Shown: piece after piece, positions 24,095 to 35,877 of the stretch | How positions within the stretch are numbered: the stretch's first letter is position 1 | Layout of the letters: every line of letters begins with the position of its first letter | Source of the DNA: Schistosoma haematobium | Taxonomy: Eukaryota > Platyhelminthes > Trematoda > Strigeidida > Schistosomatidae | Assembly (NCBI RefSeq): GCF_000699445.3 | Contig: NC_067200.1 | Span: 3,922,950-3,986,949 of the forward strand | Direction: 5' to 3' | Length of the DNA: 64,000 nucleotides | Notes under the pieces: model-generated | The model's input: only the letters and a program-made list of their open reading frames with translations | Databases searched by the model: none | What the model was told of the DNA's origin: nothing | Program-made: the position numbers and the translations under genes

Positions 24095-24340
24095 TGTGTC
24101 GATGTAAGTTAGATCATCATTGGAAAACTTGGAAGTAGTGGACAATCATTTCGTCTTAATGAATTCAGTCATTGAAATTATTACTATATCTATAAACTCT
24201 ATTCTGATAGTAATAATCATTATGTGCACATTAGAAACTAGCTTCAAGATGATATTCTGAAGTTCTAATGAGAAACTATGAACAATAGAGTTTAATCCGT
24301 GTAGGATAGTGACAAGAATCTACTTCAGACACTGGATGAA
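24095..24340. mobile_element. Degenerate SINE family 1 pieces, inverted
   Basis: A minus-strand tail piece (GATCATCATTGGAAAACTTGG) is followed by a plus-strand head piece (GAAACTAGCTTCAAGATG). Both are strongly decayed. Confidence 0.4.
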
Positions 24341-24524
24341 TGGTTTTTCTACAATTATCCATATATTCCAAAATAGACAGTAATAAACTTATTACTACCC
24401 TGGTAATCATTTGATTCTCTTAAAGTATGTGAACTCTTCAAATTCTATTCAATTATTACATAACTCATCTTATCAATTTTTTTCATTCCATGAATGCTTT
24501 TATTACTTCTACACACGAGTCACC
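24341..24524. other. Non-coding stretch
   Basis: No feature recognised. Confidence 0.3.
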
Positions 24525-24630
24525 TAAGACTGGTGGCCACATTGTAACATGATCGATAGTATTCAATCTGCACTAATAAGGACTAGACACGCATGACATT
24601 GATCACCAACCAATGATCAATCAATTGTGA
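24525..24630 (-). mobile_element. SINE family 3 head fragment
   Basis: The minus strand matches the family 3 head (GGTGATCAATGTCATGCGTG, then the CTAGTCCTTATTAGTGCAGAT region). No ribozyme is present. Confidence 0.5.
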
Positions 24631-24859
24631 TTACACAATTTACCTTATCTATCTCTGAACTCCACTATTACATCACCCATCCTTAATATTTCCTCGATTC
24701 TAACAACTAATAACCTCTGACCTGTTCTTGCATATGTATATATATATATATATAGTTATCATTGATAACATTTGTCATTCCAATCCTTTACATTCACTTA
24801 TGTCAATTGTTCCATACTATTTTTTTATCTCAATGTAAAATTCTATTACATATTTGGTT

Positions 24860-25085
24860 GTAAGCAGCTAGTTCAGTGATCTAGAGGTAAAACGATCGCG
24901 TGCGAGACAGATAGTTTTGAGTTGGAATCCCTTTAGTGAAGGATCGTGGATGTACACTGTTGAGTATTTCTATATTATTACGAAACGACCATCCAGTGCT
25001 TCCAGATTTTTAATGATGGTCTAGCTTATATCGACTTCTGAATTCTGCTATCAATATCACCACAATCTCCATAAACAACCATTCT
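24860..25085 (+). mobile_element. SINE family 1, degenerate
   Basis: tRNA-like unit with AGTTCAGTGATCTAGAGGTAAAACG, then a decayed ribozyme (TTGAGTAT in place of CTGAGGAG) with GAAAC and CATCCAGTGCTTCC retained. The tail ends near CCACAATCTCC. Confidence 0.6.
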
Positions 25086-25317
25086 GATCATATAATAATT
25101 ATGTTAAGATTCAGTCGAATAAGAGATTATCCATTCATTTCATTCAATATTCAATAAGCATGAAGAATTCAATATCTTCAGGTAATTTTCTATTAGTTTA
25201 TTAGGTTAATAATGTATAGAAGATTTTATTACACATTCTAACATCCACAATATTTGTGCTTCTCTTTTGAATTCAGAACATGTGAATGTGTTTATCGGAA
25301 ACAGATTTATGTAGATG

Positions 25318-25485
25318 ATTTCAACGGTTGAGATCATGAGTCAATTGAAGCTAGACCATCATGGAAAACCTGGAAGCACAGGACGGCTGTTTCATCCTAG
25401 TATAGGACTCCTCAACAGTGTTCATCCATTGACTCATGATTTCAACTATTGAAATTACTAAAAAACTCTCCACAAAACCCCTTCT
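25318..25485. mobile_element. SINE family 1 ribozyme end (-) with inverted tail (+)
   Basis: A minus-strand tail and ribozyme (core TTGAGGAG, C3 lost; GAAACAGCCGTC) are followed directly by the plus-strand tail GACTCATGATTTCAACTATTG and CTCCACAAAACCCC. Confidence 0.6.
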
Positions 25486-25499
25486 GTTAATAATAAATT

Positions 25500-25805
25500 T
25501 TACTGATTGAAATCATGATTCAACTGAAGCTAGACTATCATGGAAAATCTGGAATCATTGGACGACCACTTCGTCCTGTTGTGGGACTCCTTAGCAGTGC
25601 TCATCCACGATCCCGCACCCCGCGAGATTCGAACCCTGGACCTATCTGTCCCGAGCCAGGCGTTGATAGATCCTGGGTTCGAAACTGGCGAGGCGGGGTC
25701 GTGAATGGTCACTGCTGAGTAGTCCTATCCTAGTACGAAATGGTCATCCAATGATTCTAGGTTTTCCATAGTGGTCCAGCTTTAATCGACTTATGAATTT
25801 AAGTA
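25500..25805. mobile_element. Inverted pair of SINE family 1 copies
   Basis: The left arm is minus (ribozyme CTAAGGAG, GAAG, GTC; B box GGGTTCGAATC). The right arm is plus from about 25660 (B box GGGTTCGAAAC; ribozyme CTGAGTAG, GAAATGG, ATC). Both ribozymes have a changed core base (G5 to A; G8 to T), so neither should cleave. The arms meet near 25655. Confidence 0.65.
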
Positions 25806-26039
25806 TTATATTAAAAGAAAGCAGTTGAAACATTCATGTCTCTTATTACTCAATCATCAAAATTAAGAATATATCGGTGTGAATTTGTTTTCTTAAAGTT
25901 GACTATCGACATTCTTTACTTTAAAGAAATCGGTTATCAAAGTTCAATTCATTTATTGAAGGACTCTGTTATTATCTCTTTTCTACATCAGACTATAGAT
26001 AAACTTGTTGACGACTTTTATTACTTTTCTGTGGCAAAT
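25806..26039. other. Non-coding stretch
   Basis: A 76-codon open frame (25836-26066) shows no domain. Otherwise empty. Confidence 0.3.
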
Positions 26040-26512
26040 TGGTTTAATATTTTAGTGGCCTGTTGATCTGACTCCAAAAAGATCGTAATGAATGTAATAT
26101 TATCGCCTATCCTCGTATACAATCATCGACTCAAATCGCGTTAGTCAATAACGGAATTAAATAAGTCGAATAACGAGAATGGACTTGTGAATATATATAT
26201 TTTGTATATAAAGCGAATGGAATAGAACGAAGCAAAACGACGCGCAGTGGAGATGGTGGGTAAGTCAACTCCCCTTTAACGAAGTGTTAATCAATATTTA
26301 TAGTTGCACAAAAGTAAGTAACAGACATGTGTTGAGTAATGGGATAAGAAATGTACACACACCTACACGATCATATAAAAACAGTCAAGATTGATAAGGG
26401 AATGAATAACCAGGTCAGAATGTGGCTCAAGTAGAATGAATAGAATGGACTGTCTGAAAGCTAGAATAAGGTATATGGGCTTAACATAATAACCGACACT
26501 ACAATATCGACA
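26040..26512 (-). mobile_element. LTR-like remnant (minus strand, TGTAG start)
   Basis: On the minus strand it begins TGTAGTGTCGGTTATTATG and shares, in order, several blocks with 29.9-30.28 kb (AACCTATTCTAG-, GGTTATTCATTCCCTTATCAA-, CATCTCTTCGC- and CACTGTGTGTCATT-like). The TG start and dispersed copies suggest a solo LTR; the element family is not recognised. Confidence 0.5.
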
Positions 26513-26811
26513 AAATCACTCTACAAAACAGTAGTCAGAATACAACATGAATGAAATTCATGATCTTTCTTAAACAAATTACACGATACAAGACTGCCTA
26601 CTATTTATGAAATCAGTAATAACATGTTTCGTTAAGAGTCTACTATGAACTAGGTAGAAAAATAAACAATAACATTCATTGAATTATACAATAGATAGAA
26701 TCAAAAATATCAGGTGATATGATTAGTTTATTGATAGAAACAAGTGTATTTATAGTGTTATTAATGACCCTAAGAATAAATTCAGAGAGCAGAATGTGTT
26801 CAACAATTGAT

Positions 26812-26965
26812 TGATCATTGGGTGGTGATCAATGTCATTTGTGTCAAATCCTTCTTAGTGCAGATCGAATGCTATCGACCAAGTTGCAATGTGGTGACTA
26901 GTCTAGGTGACTCGATATTAGTTTCTTGTCGACTACCTCCAACCATCATCTTAGTAGAATGTATC
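26812..26965 (+). mobile_element. SINE family 3, internally deleted
   Basis: A plus-strand head (ATTGGGTGGTGATCAATGTC to GACTCGATATT) is joined directly to the plus-strand tail (GTCGACTACCTCCAACCATC). The tRNA-like unit and ribozyme are missing. Confidence 0.55.
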
Positions 26966-26971
26966 TTTATG

Positions 26972-27090
26972 AGCAAAGATGATTAGTGGTTAGTAGTGAA
27001 ATCCAAGACGCTCACCATCTCATCCGATTTCGAACTCGTCAAGTTGATGTACCTCAATCTTAGAGTTGATGTTCACTCTGGAGGATACAA
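26972..27090 (-). mobile_element. SINE family 2, degenerate
   Basis: A minus-strand ribozyme remnant with TTGACGAG (C3 lost) and no GAAA motif, and the tail complement GATTAGTGGTTAGTAGTG. Confidence 0.55.
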
Positions 27091-27321
27091 GTAAACAGTG
27101 CCGAGTGAATTTTTAAATGTTTTTGAAGAACATTTATTGATTAATTGATGTCAATTGTCGTATCTTGCAAGTATCTGGCTTATGATAATGAAATCAAGTT
27201 TCCCGAGTTTATTCTTAGGTGTTATGATTTAACTGAAGGATTATTCTGATCTACGGAACCGTATAATATAATTTCAAGCTTGTGAGGCAAAATTATTTTT
27301 CACTAATATTTCAATTGAAAC

Positions 27322-27525
27322 TTAATGACGGCTCGGTGGTCTAGAGGTTAAACGATCTCGCGCGAGACTGATAGGTCCCGGGTTCGAAACTGGCGAGGCG
27401 GTACCCTAGATTCGCGGTTCTGAGAAGTTTCACAATAGGACGGAACAGCTATCCAGTGCTTCCAGGTTCTCAATGGTGGTCTAGCTTCAGTTGACTCATG
27501 ATCTCAACCATTAAAATTATATTCA
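27322..27525 (+). mobile_element. SINE family 1, ribozyme decayed
   Basis: A good tRNA-like unit (GGCTCGGTGGTCTAGAGGTTAAACG; B box GGGTTCGAAAC), then a ribozyme with CTGAGAAG (G8 to A) and GGAAC in place of GAAAC. Not expected to cleave. Confidence 0.7.
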
Positions 27526-27859
27526 TTTATTCACCATGATTGCCAGCATAGAACCTATAACATCCTGTTGACCAATACATGCTAACCTTACTTTGATCAA
27601 TGACTCAATGATAGTGAGATCAACATTTGAAGCTTGTTGGTCTAGTATACTGGTTTTGAGGATCGTTTACCCCGAGAACCACAATCAAATAAGGAACACA
27701 GAAACCCAATAAGCTTCTAAATTGGAGTTGAGTTCATCACTCAAACTAGTGTGATCATATAGATTAATCTCAAAACCATATATCAATATCATTAGGAGGT
27801 TACAATACGGATATAATCCCGTCACATTTGAAAGACAATCTGGTAATAAGTTGATAATT
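27526..27859. other. Non-coding stretch
   Basis: No feature recognised. Confidence 0.3.
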
Positions 27860-28025
27860 AACTTCTTCTAATTGATTCTGAGCTGTCCATTGTATTTCGT
27901 GCTTTCTCTCAGATGTCGAGGTCTTCATAATCCAGTCAACCACCAGAAGCAAAAGAGGAAGGGGAAGAATAAACAGTCTTATCTGACTCCAGTCCTTACT
28001 TGGAATGCATTTGTCAGCTGTCCAG
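27860..28025 (-). mobile_element. RTE LINE RT fragment
   Basis: The minus strand encodes [22 protein letters not shown] sequence, which lies in the reverse transcriptase of the 58.2-61.2 kb LINE just before its FADDLALL catalytic motif. Confidence 0.7.
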
Positions 28026-28079
28026 TCAACCAACCAACCGAGTGGAATTCCTCGATAAACATAATAAATATCGAAATAT

Positions 28080-28250
28080 CATCAGTTTGTTCCAATTCTA
28101 AAAGGAAGAAGAAGAAGAAGAAGCATTTTCTACTTTTCAAGATCCGTTGAAATAGTTTGTGAAGTGATGCTGAGTTGTTTATACATTGGGTTTTTTTCTT
28201 TTCAACCTGATTTAATTGAAGAATTAACTTATCTATCTAAAAAGAATTGA
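28080..28250. other. Non-coding gap with GAA run
   Basis: GAAGAA simple repeat near 28107-28122. No gene. Confidence 0.3.
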
Positions 28251-28324
28251 CATGATTTCAAGAGTAACTTATACTGATTTTGATTGTTTATATTACAAAC
28301 GAATGATAGTTAGACTATCAATGA

Positions 28325-28560
28325 AAACTCCTCCTTATTCATGGATGATGTTAACCAGGTACGTGAAAGTTTCGACCTCTTCCAGAATTTTGCCATCAAG
28401 TGTGATTGTGTTGGTGTTCTCTGTGTTGTATTTGAGAATGTCGCTTTTTCCCTTGTGTATGTTGAGGCCTACTGATGCAAAGGCTGCTACTACACGAGTT
28501 GTCTTCATCTGCATTTTTTCGTGTTTATTGGATAGAAGGGTCAGGTCATCTGTGAAGAAT
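28325..28560 (-). mobile_element. RTE LINE RT fragment, out of order
   Basis: The minus strand matches the part of the LINE just after the catalytic FADD (a DDLTLLSNKHEKMQMKTT-like start, then [11 protein letters not shown], and EEVETFTYL). Reading along the minus strand, this later part of the protein comes before the earlier part at 27860-28025, so the two are rearranged or independent pieces. Confidence 0.7.
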
Positions 28561-28915
28561 TAATTTATCTACAAAGAACTGATATGATTTCAAGAGTAAC
28601 TTATATTGATTGTTTAGACTATCAATGATAACTTGAAAGCTCTTAATAGTTATTTCATTTCAATAGGGAACTCCTTGAATATATATTGATTTGATCCGTT
28701 TAGTTACTTAAACTAGCATCATTTCATAAAATCAATGATTTCTAATCTAAACAATCTCAACCCATAGAGATCTGTTGATTAGTGTCCTTGTAATAACAGT
28801 GATCAGTGATTGAAAACCATGCGAGAGACAGTTTTACAAAACAGTAACTAGGGTTTATTGCATCATCTGCTCATAGAACTGATTAAAACATTCTACTATC
28901 TCCCCCCCTCCCGAT
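28561..28915. other. Non-coding stretch
   Basis: No feature recognised. Confidence 0.3.
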
Positions 28916-29285
28916 ATATAAATATAAACTTCTGGCTGGCCACGTCTTAGGGTCGTCACTGCCCCACTAGGGGGGAGTGATCTGTAGCGGTAAATAAATC
29001 CCCAAAATATATAGCACTAAGTTTTCGACATTGGGTGCTGACCATATGTTTTAGTGGACTCATCTAGCTGAAGGCGCTAGGTCAGGCATCCGCACCAGAT
29101 CACGTGTGGTAACGCCGTGCTCAACATCAGCCGCAATCGCTAGCCAGATTAGATCAGAAAATTCCGATATATTGTTCATCGCCAAATATACTCTTCCGAT
29201 CTCCTCGACTCTGTCTTTTGATTTCTCTGGGTGGGAACGAAATACATTAGAAGGTGTTATTGGTAGAAGCGTTGTCAAACACTGA
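28916..29285 (-). mobile_element. Unclassified retroelement coding remnant
   Basis: GC-richer than its surroundings. The minus strand has an open frame (29278 to 29060, 72 codons) with PEKSKDRVEEIGRVYLAMNN and VTTRDLVRMPDLAPSAR, followed by a GC-rich 3' region (CCCACTAGGGGGGAGTG in forward sense near 28960-28978). The composition suggests a broken repeat-derived gene, possibly gag-like. I do not recognise the family. Confidence 0.35.
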
Positions 29286-29589
29286 ATACCTGTGACATCA
29301 TCATTGTGATTATTAGATGTTATCTGATGAGTTATTCTGCATATTGATTTATGTTTACAACCTTTTACTATTTGGTTCTTGTATTGAATTTCAATATTTC
29401 TAAGAATTCTTTTGATATGTTACAGTTTTGATAAGTCATCTTATAGTTCATTGTTATAAATTGTGCCATTGTACCCCTATCAATATATAACATAATGATA
29501 CCGCCAGTTAGAGAACAGTGATTTGTCGTCCGGATCAAAGACTCATGAAACCCATAATAGTAGTCTCGATTCATTATCGGTTCTTCTTC
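29286..29589. other. Non-coding stretch
   Basis: A 68-codon minus-strand open frame (29368-29574) shows no domain. Confidence 0.3.
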
Positions 29590-30283
29590 CTACCTAACCC
29601 TGCCTGTTAATTCCGGAACATCAATCTCAGCCTACGCGATGTGAATCATGTATTTTAAACACATTAGGCTTATATACCAACCAAACAGACCATATCGTAC
29701 CATAAAATACGAAACAACATTTGTACAAGATATAGCCAAATGAGGCTGAGAATGTGGGAGATAGGCTGGGCCTAACTCAAGAATGGTAAATCGTATAATA
29801 ATAGTCTATCGGTCGAAATAAGCTTATAATAAGGGAAACATGAATATGCATAGTTTAGTTACTTAACAATTATACAATAAAAGAATATAGGTTTAGTATT
29901 AGTCCAGAAATAGATACCAGCAGTTACCACTCATAATAGGAGAATAAAGTGTGAATGAGTATATTTCATACAATCGTTGATCTGAACGAACAATCAGGAA
30001 GGCGAAGAGATGAGGAGAGAAAGAGAAGTGTAAGTAAATGACACACAGTGGAGAATGCAAGTTAGCCAATTCAATTTAGTCAAACATGAATCGAACAAAA
30101 ATCAGTTACAAACATGTGATGAGTTAGATAAGAAGTGTACATATCGACATTTACATAAAACCAGTTAAGGTTGATAAACGAATAAGTGACAGGGTAAAAA
30201 TGTGGTTTGAGAAGAATGAATAGATTTATCTGTCCAGAGTCTAGAGTAACCTATGTGAGCTTGACATAATACCAGCCTCTACA
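29590..30283 (-). mobile_element. LTR-like repeat (minus strand, TGTAG start)
   Basis: On the minus strand it starts TGTAGAGGCTGGTATTATGTC at 30283. It contains blocks shared with 26.0-26.5 kb and with 11.04-11.42 kb, so those two look like different parts of this one longer repeat. No protein is encoded. A short third start (TGTAGCATCAGTTGC) lies at about 30372-30424. Confidence 0.5.
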
Positions 30284-30489
30284 TATTTACTCCATTCAGT
30301 AGTAAAATGATTCATTACTGTTTCATGATGAATTACATAAACTAAAGATATGAATTATTAAAGTTTTAAAATGTGAAAGCTAGAATAAGTTGTGCGGATT
30401 TAACATAGCAACTGATGCTACAAGTTTTATGGGTGAGAATAAATTAAGTATCCAGTGAGTAGTCAATTTGTTACTGATGTGAATTTGAA

Positions 30490-30815
30490 CGGATGGCCGT
30501 TTCGTCCTAGAATGGGACTCATAAATAGTGTACATCCACAATCCCATTCGCGAGATTCGGACCTAAGACCTTCGGTTTCGCACGCGATCACTTAGCCTCT
30601 AGACCATTGAATCGGCCGGCATTTAGCGGTGTTAATGTCTAACTTCAACTCATCCACCAAACTGCACCACCGTCTAATATTATTTTCAGCGCGTTACTGA
30701 TTCACAACAGACGCAGTTGAACACCACTGGTTATGGTTTCTTACTAGAAATAGCTTTAAACAACTCATAATTTCAACTATTAAATTACTACAATCTCCAC
30801 AAACATCCTTTTCTC
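30490..30815 (-). mobile_element. SINE family 1, with inverted tail at its far end
   Basis: The minus strand has GAAACGGCCATC but the first core is decayed (TTATGAGT). A tRNA-like unit and head follow. A plus-strand tail (AACTCATAATTTCAACTATT and CTCCACAAACATCC) closes the right side. Confidence 0.6.
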
Positions 30816-31334
30816 ATATATTGAAAATATCAATTAAGAATTATACACCTATCAATATGACTAAGTTCTACAATCTATCAATTCATGATGAATTTGATTT
30901 CGTCATTTATCAAATCGTAACTTTCCTCTAAAATTACCATTATAACATTCAGAATATAAAGTCAGATTATGTACTGGTTAAATATTGAGACAGTAGAGAA
31001 GATGTTTAGTTCATATTGGATGATTTTGATAGATTTTTTGTTCTCCAAACTGATCAACAATAATCAATCAACATTAAGATTTGCAAGATAAGCTATGAGC
31101 CAGTATTTGAAGAAATTTGAACACATCACTTCTACTTAAAGTTTATGCTGATGATATCGTTCAGAATAACAATGAAAGCTCGACGATCAAACCATCCAGC
31201 TCAGAGAACAAAACTTTATCAAAACAACTGGCTAAATATACTTTATACCTTATCTCTGAACCATTAGGATTGATGTAAGTTTACAATCTCACCAATCGAT
31301 TATTAAGAAGTTCTGTATTATAATCTTCATTTCT
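30816..31334. other. Non-coding stretch
   Basis: No feature recognised. Confidence 0.3.
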
Positions 31335-31680
31335 GCAGTAATTTGAAAGACTCTCGGTTTCCCACATTGTACGAGGATTCCATGTACGTAAATAAATAAT
31401 TGCTCGGGTTGTCAGAAGGGACATCAACCTCATGACTTCCAAAGAAACTCACTTTTAACCATGGGGTGTCATAACTCTTCTAAATGAAGACCTTTCAACT
31501 CCCAGGGCAGAGTTTAAATGGTTTGAATTCTTTTTTTCTGGTTAGCGTTTTTTTTTCAGCGAATTAGTTTTCTGCGGAAACAATGTGGACGCTAATCCCA
31601 TGCCCAACCCTCCTCCTTTATCCGCGCTTGGAACCGGTAGTAGCCCGAGAAAGGCTCCAGGCGGAGTTAAGGCCAGATAC
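31335..31680 (-). mobile_element. RTE LINE 5' end fragment
   Basis: It corresponds to the 5' leader and start of the LINE at 58.2-61.3 kb (ACGAGGATTCCATGTAC, GTTGTCAGAAGGGACATC, TCTTCTAAATGAAGACC, CCAGGGCAGAGTTTAAA, GGTTAGCG). It is cut off after the start of the endonuclease region. A 5'-only LINE fragment is unusual because truncation normally removes the 5' end. Confidence 0.7.
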
Positions 31681-32339
31681 CTTATCTCTCAACTATTAAG
31701 ATTGATATAAGTTTATAATCTCATTAATTGATTAGTAAAAAAAGTTCTGTATTATGATTTTTAAATAGAGCTGAATGAATAAATTAGTTTGGAATTTCAT
31801 ATTATTACATTGTTATATATTCTGTTATGTAAACCAATAATGTAAGAAGAAGAAGAATTACACTTATATAATCTTATATTATCTTCCTAATAGTTGTATA
31901 TCTATGTATTCAGTGTACTGTTATAATGTTCAAAGGAATTGTGTGTGTGTGTGTGTGAGCAAGTGTGTGTGTGTAAAAAAGTGTTTAATTGTATAAGTAG
32001 GTCATAATTCTTTCATTTATTACTATTTTAGTCATTATCTATTGTTTTGTGCATTCAACAACATACTATTTTGCATTAAGTTCTACTATAGAAGTAAAAC
32101 AAAGAAAAGAATAGAAAGAATAAATGTCATCAATGAATTGTCAATTTAATGACCTCATTAAATAATTCAAATCATAAATATAACAGATTTATTCAGCTTT
32201 TATTTCTAGTTTATATATATATATATCTTTATACTTTGATTTATTCAGCACTTCAGTACTCTTTGAAATGTGTCGACCCTGTTCAGAGTGTTTCAAGTTA
32301 TTGTATTGATAACCGGGTTGGTGGACATGGAGAGTCCAC
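31681..32339. other. Non-coding stretch with GT repeat
   Basis: A GTGTGT run at about 31940-31975 and TATATA at about 32213-32226. No gene. Confidence 0.4.
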
Positions 32340-32668
32340 TTAGGGCGGGGGTGGGGGTGGGGAAAACCACAATTCCAAACCAATGGTGCACATTGACTCA
32401 AGGATCCTGAAGGAAAAAAAGTAGTGTGTGAACTTATTGTTGATCACCGACTATCATGGGACTGCATCACCTGATATTGCTCCACTGCCTTCTAGATTAG
32501 ACCTTTAGGTTGAAGGCTCAGGGTATGGCCCCCTATGGAAACCACCTGTTTCGGTTCGGGCATCCAGGCAGTATTATATCCCACACACAAATGAAGTGAG
32601 CTGTGTGGCACATATATATTCGTTGCTCCTTTGTACCAATATTAATGTGTTCAAATAAATAAATTATC
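32340..32668 (+). mobile_element. Short non-autonomous LINE derivative, second copy
   Basis: Same build as 15640-16133: 5' leader blocks of the 37.4-41.4 kb LINE (CCAATGGTGCACATTG, TTAGACCTTTAGGTTGAAGG, CACCTGTTTCGGTTCGGGC, CCCACACACAAAT) run straight into the LINE 3' end (TTTGTACCAATATTAATGTG) and an AAATAAATAAAT tail. The 5' portion is truncated or diverged. Confidence 0.7.
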
Positions 32669-32844
32669 CCAATGATTAAGTAACATAAGTCCCTCCTTCT
32701 TCTATAATTAGTTATTTGAAACTTTATAATCAATTTATTATCATAATTCACTATATTAATATAATTATACACTTATAGTTTGTTTATAAACATGCAATTT
32801 TATGTAAATATAAAGCCTAAAGAGTAAAATCATTGAAGAAAATT

Positions 32845-33195
32845 AATTCGCTTCAAGATGGATTTCTTGGAGTTCTAGTGGGAAGTAGTGACCAAGGAAG
32901 TCCATCCATGCCTATTATGAGGCATCTACTCACTGAAGAAAATGAAGAATAGTCGCGCAATATCGTGAATTGGTTAAGATCAGACATTAACACCGTTGGA
33001 TGTCGGTTGAATGGTCTAGAGGTTAAGCGTCCGCGCGCCTGGCTGAAAGTTCCGGGTTCGAGCTCTACGAGCGTGACCATGGATGCCTACTGTTTAGGAA
33101 TCCTATACTAGGACGGAACGACCCTCTAGTGCTTTCAGGTTTTCAATGGTGGTCTAACATTGATTAGTTTGTGATTTCAATCGGAAGCAGTAGTC
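32845..33195 (+). mobile_element. SINE family 1, long copy, ribozyme decayed
   Basis: A head (GCTTCAAGATGGATTTCTTGG, AAGTAGTGACCAAGG) and a tRNA-like unit (TGGTCTAGAGGTTAAGCGTCC, B box GGGTTCGAGC) are followed by a ribozyme with TTTAGGAAT and GGAAC in place of both cores. Not expected to cleave. Confidence 0.65.
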
Positions 33196-33829
33196 TTGAT
33201 GCATAATAAACTATCAAAATAATAAAATAAAATTAGCGAGGAAAAATATCACTGTTCTTTTTAAATAGCGTTTGTGTTGGAGATTGAAGATTCGTCTTAT
33301 AACTGCATCACAACGGTGACAACACTTTTGTCACTTGAATGATGGAATATATCAGATATAGTGTAACCAAAATAAAATCAAGTTTAAAATTGTCTTGATT
33401 TGCTCGCTTCTCAAAAAAATTACAAAAGGTTGAGGTGACACACCGATCGTTTCATGACGATTTATTCTTCAAGTGCTCAGTGAACTCCAATGGACAATTT
33501 CACTGGATAGTTTCTGATGTCTAACTGGTGAATGAATGCTTACTATCGAAAGGAGCTTTAGATTCGACAGCATTCATTTTTAAATCCACGTTTCTGCTCT
33601 CTTACGTTAGTAAAAACTCCCAAACACCAAACCAAAGACAAAAAGAAACCAAAGTCTCCGAAGTCAAAAATATAAACAAACAAGTTCAGAAGTTGAGTTA
33701 AACAAATACATCCAAAAACACAGTGAAACTATTAATACCCCTAGTCATCCCTGTCCAACCAATATCAAGGGCATCTCTGAATATGATTACCTGTTATATT
33801 CACTTCATCGTAAATGTGCTACAAAACAG
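33196..33829. other. Non-coding stretch
   Basis: No supportable gene. It may include decayed 3' sequence of the minus-strand LINE fragment to the right. Confidence 0.3.
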
Positions 33830-34175
33830 AGTTATACTGTAGGCAGTTTTCGCGACGACAGATAACACCATTTATAAATTCACAACCTTCAAAAATGAGT
33901 TCACGGCTAGTGATTGACAGGCTATACCATCATGAACTTCACAGCCAAAAGAACGGATGTTTATGTTATTACCTATGTATATATGTACTCCACCCCTTTT
34001 CTTGTGTCTATTCCTATCACTTCTTGGACAGCTGTATAGCGAAAGTTCTGGAGTGACGTTGTGTCATAGACTAACCAAGTTTCAGTCACAGGTACGATGA
34101 GTGGATTCAATTCTTTCACTCAAATACATAGGTCAAGTAATTTATTCCTTAGGCTACGAGCAATTGTGTATTACA
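33830..34175 (-). mobile_element. LINE endonuclease fragment (CR1/Jockey-like)
   Basis: The minus strand reads LRNKLLDLCI, then VKELNPLIVPVTETWL. This is the start of an apurinic endonuclease domain of CR1- or Jockey-type LINEs (the SLRNK.-.ETWL pattern). Stops interrupt it. The lineage differs from the RTE LINEs elsewhere in this window. Confidence 0.55.
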
Positions 34176-35877
34176 CACCTAAAAAGCACGATCTATCTAT
34201 TTAGGCCTTCGTACCTCTCACATCGAGGACCCGGCTGCTAGAAAACTCGCTAAGTGAACGTTTTCTTCATTATTTTGTTGACGTGTTCGTTGTTCATCTA
34301 GTGCCGCATTCTTTTCTACCCTATCTTCTAGCCTCAGTCAAATGTCGGTGTTATAGTGACTTTGAGCACCATTCGACAGAAGATTTCGTTATTTCTTCGA
34401 TCCTGGGATAAAACTAAGAAGTCCACATGGTTGGGGTTCACCATCCTCGTCGGTTTGCATATTTATTCCTATCAAGATTTTGACCAGAACTTCTGTATAT
34501 TCATCAGGTAATATGCTACGAATAAACTCCCCGAAATTTTTTAAATCATGCACATTTCAAATTAATGGATCAGGAACTTTTGACTCTAGCATACCACGTA
34601 CAATAATAGTCGATGAAATCTAGCATTTCCCAGTCATGCTGCGGCTGAATTAGGACTTTTTCAGACTTCTGTTATACAGAATAGTACTCTGTTGAATTAG
34701 AAGGTTATATACGGTAATAGGACTAAAATAATAAAGAAAGAAATCCTCAAATATGTAAATTTGTCATCATGTGACCATCTATCTCATAAAACCAAACATA
34801 TAAGTCACATAATTTTCTGCGCTGACTCATCCTATCTTGACGATCAGCAATATGATGTCTAGTTTTTCTAAACAACACATTGGAGCTGGGAAGAGAGTAA
34901 TATATTTAATTTAAAAGGCAAGATGTTATTGAGGATGAGCATTGATTCATGACTGAGCCAAGACATTTTGATACATTTCTTCCCTATTCACCATTGTTGA
35001 CCTGCTCTTGATGTTCCAAGCTGAATGTAAACCTCAGTAATTACACTCTCAACTTCAAAGATAATGTAAAACTGAAGACTGATGAGAATCTCGGTGATTA
35101 ACCATAAGTCATTTAAGTTTCCAGGGAATAACCTTAAAACTGATGTAGAGCTATTGTATGGAAAAAACTTTCTTATATACAGTGTTGCTTAAGTCTTTTC
35201 GAACATAACTACTATTAATCCTATTGTTTTGGTGTATAAGAAATCAAAATAATTACACTTTCCAGTTTCAGTGAATTCGCTTTAATTTATTATTTCACAT
35301 AGTCAATAGATAAAAAAGCGTTTGCTTCATGTCTGTTTTTCAAAATCTAAATGCCATACAGATGAGATATTGTTACTGTTGTAAACTTTGAATACTCATT
35401 TCATCGAGCCTAACTACAGGTAACTGTTTCTTTTAGACCAACAATTTTGAAGGATATGACAGAGATGAGAGATTGGTGACAGTCAAAAGACTGCTAAATT
35501 TGACAGGCTGCCACAGGTCGTTATCTTATGGGAGCTCGAAGAAGTTAGGAGATGGGTTACGACTTGACTATCACTAATAGACAAACCTGTAACACTGTAT
35601 ATTCAAACGACGAGGACAATGTTGTAGCTAAACTGTCCAATCCACAGATTGCCTTGTTTATTTACAGTCATTGTGTATCTACTGTAGTTTTGTGTTTTCA
35701 TTCAATAGCCATGTTTAGAAAATACAGATACGTAGATGTCGTCACCTATGCATCTGTTAATAGAAGTAAAACAAGACAGAATTGCCACTGATATAATGAA
35801 TGAAGGTGATATCACTGCTATGAAGGTAAATGTGATTCTTTTGCTGAAATTCTGATATCCGTCAGAAGTGTTCTGAG
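34176..35877. other. Mostly unassigned sequence
   Basis: The 79-codon open frame at 35552-35791 shows no domain. Somewhat GC-richer patches (34200-34450) could be old repeat, but nothing is recognised with confidence. Confidence 0.3.
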
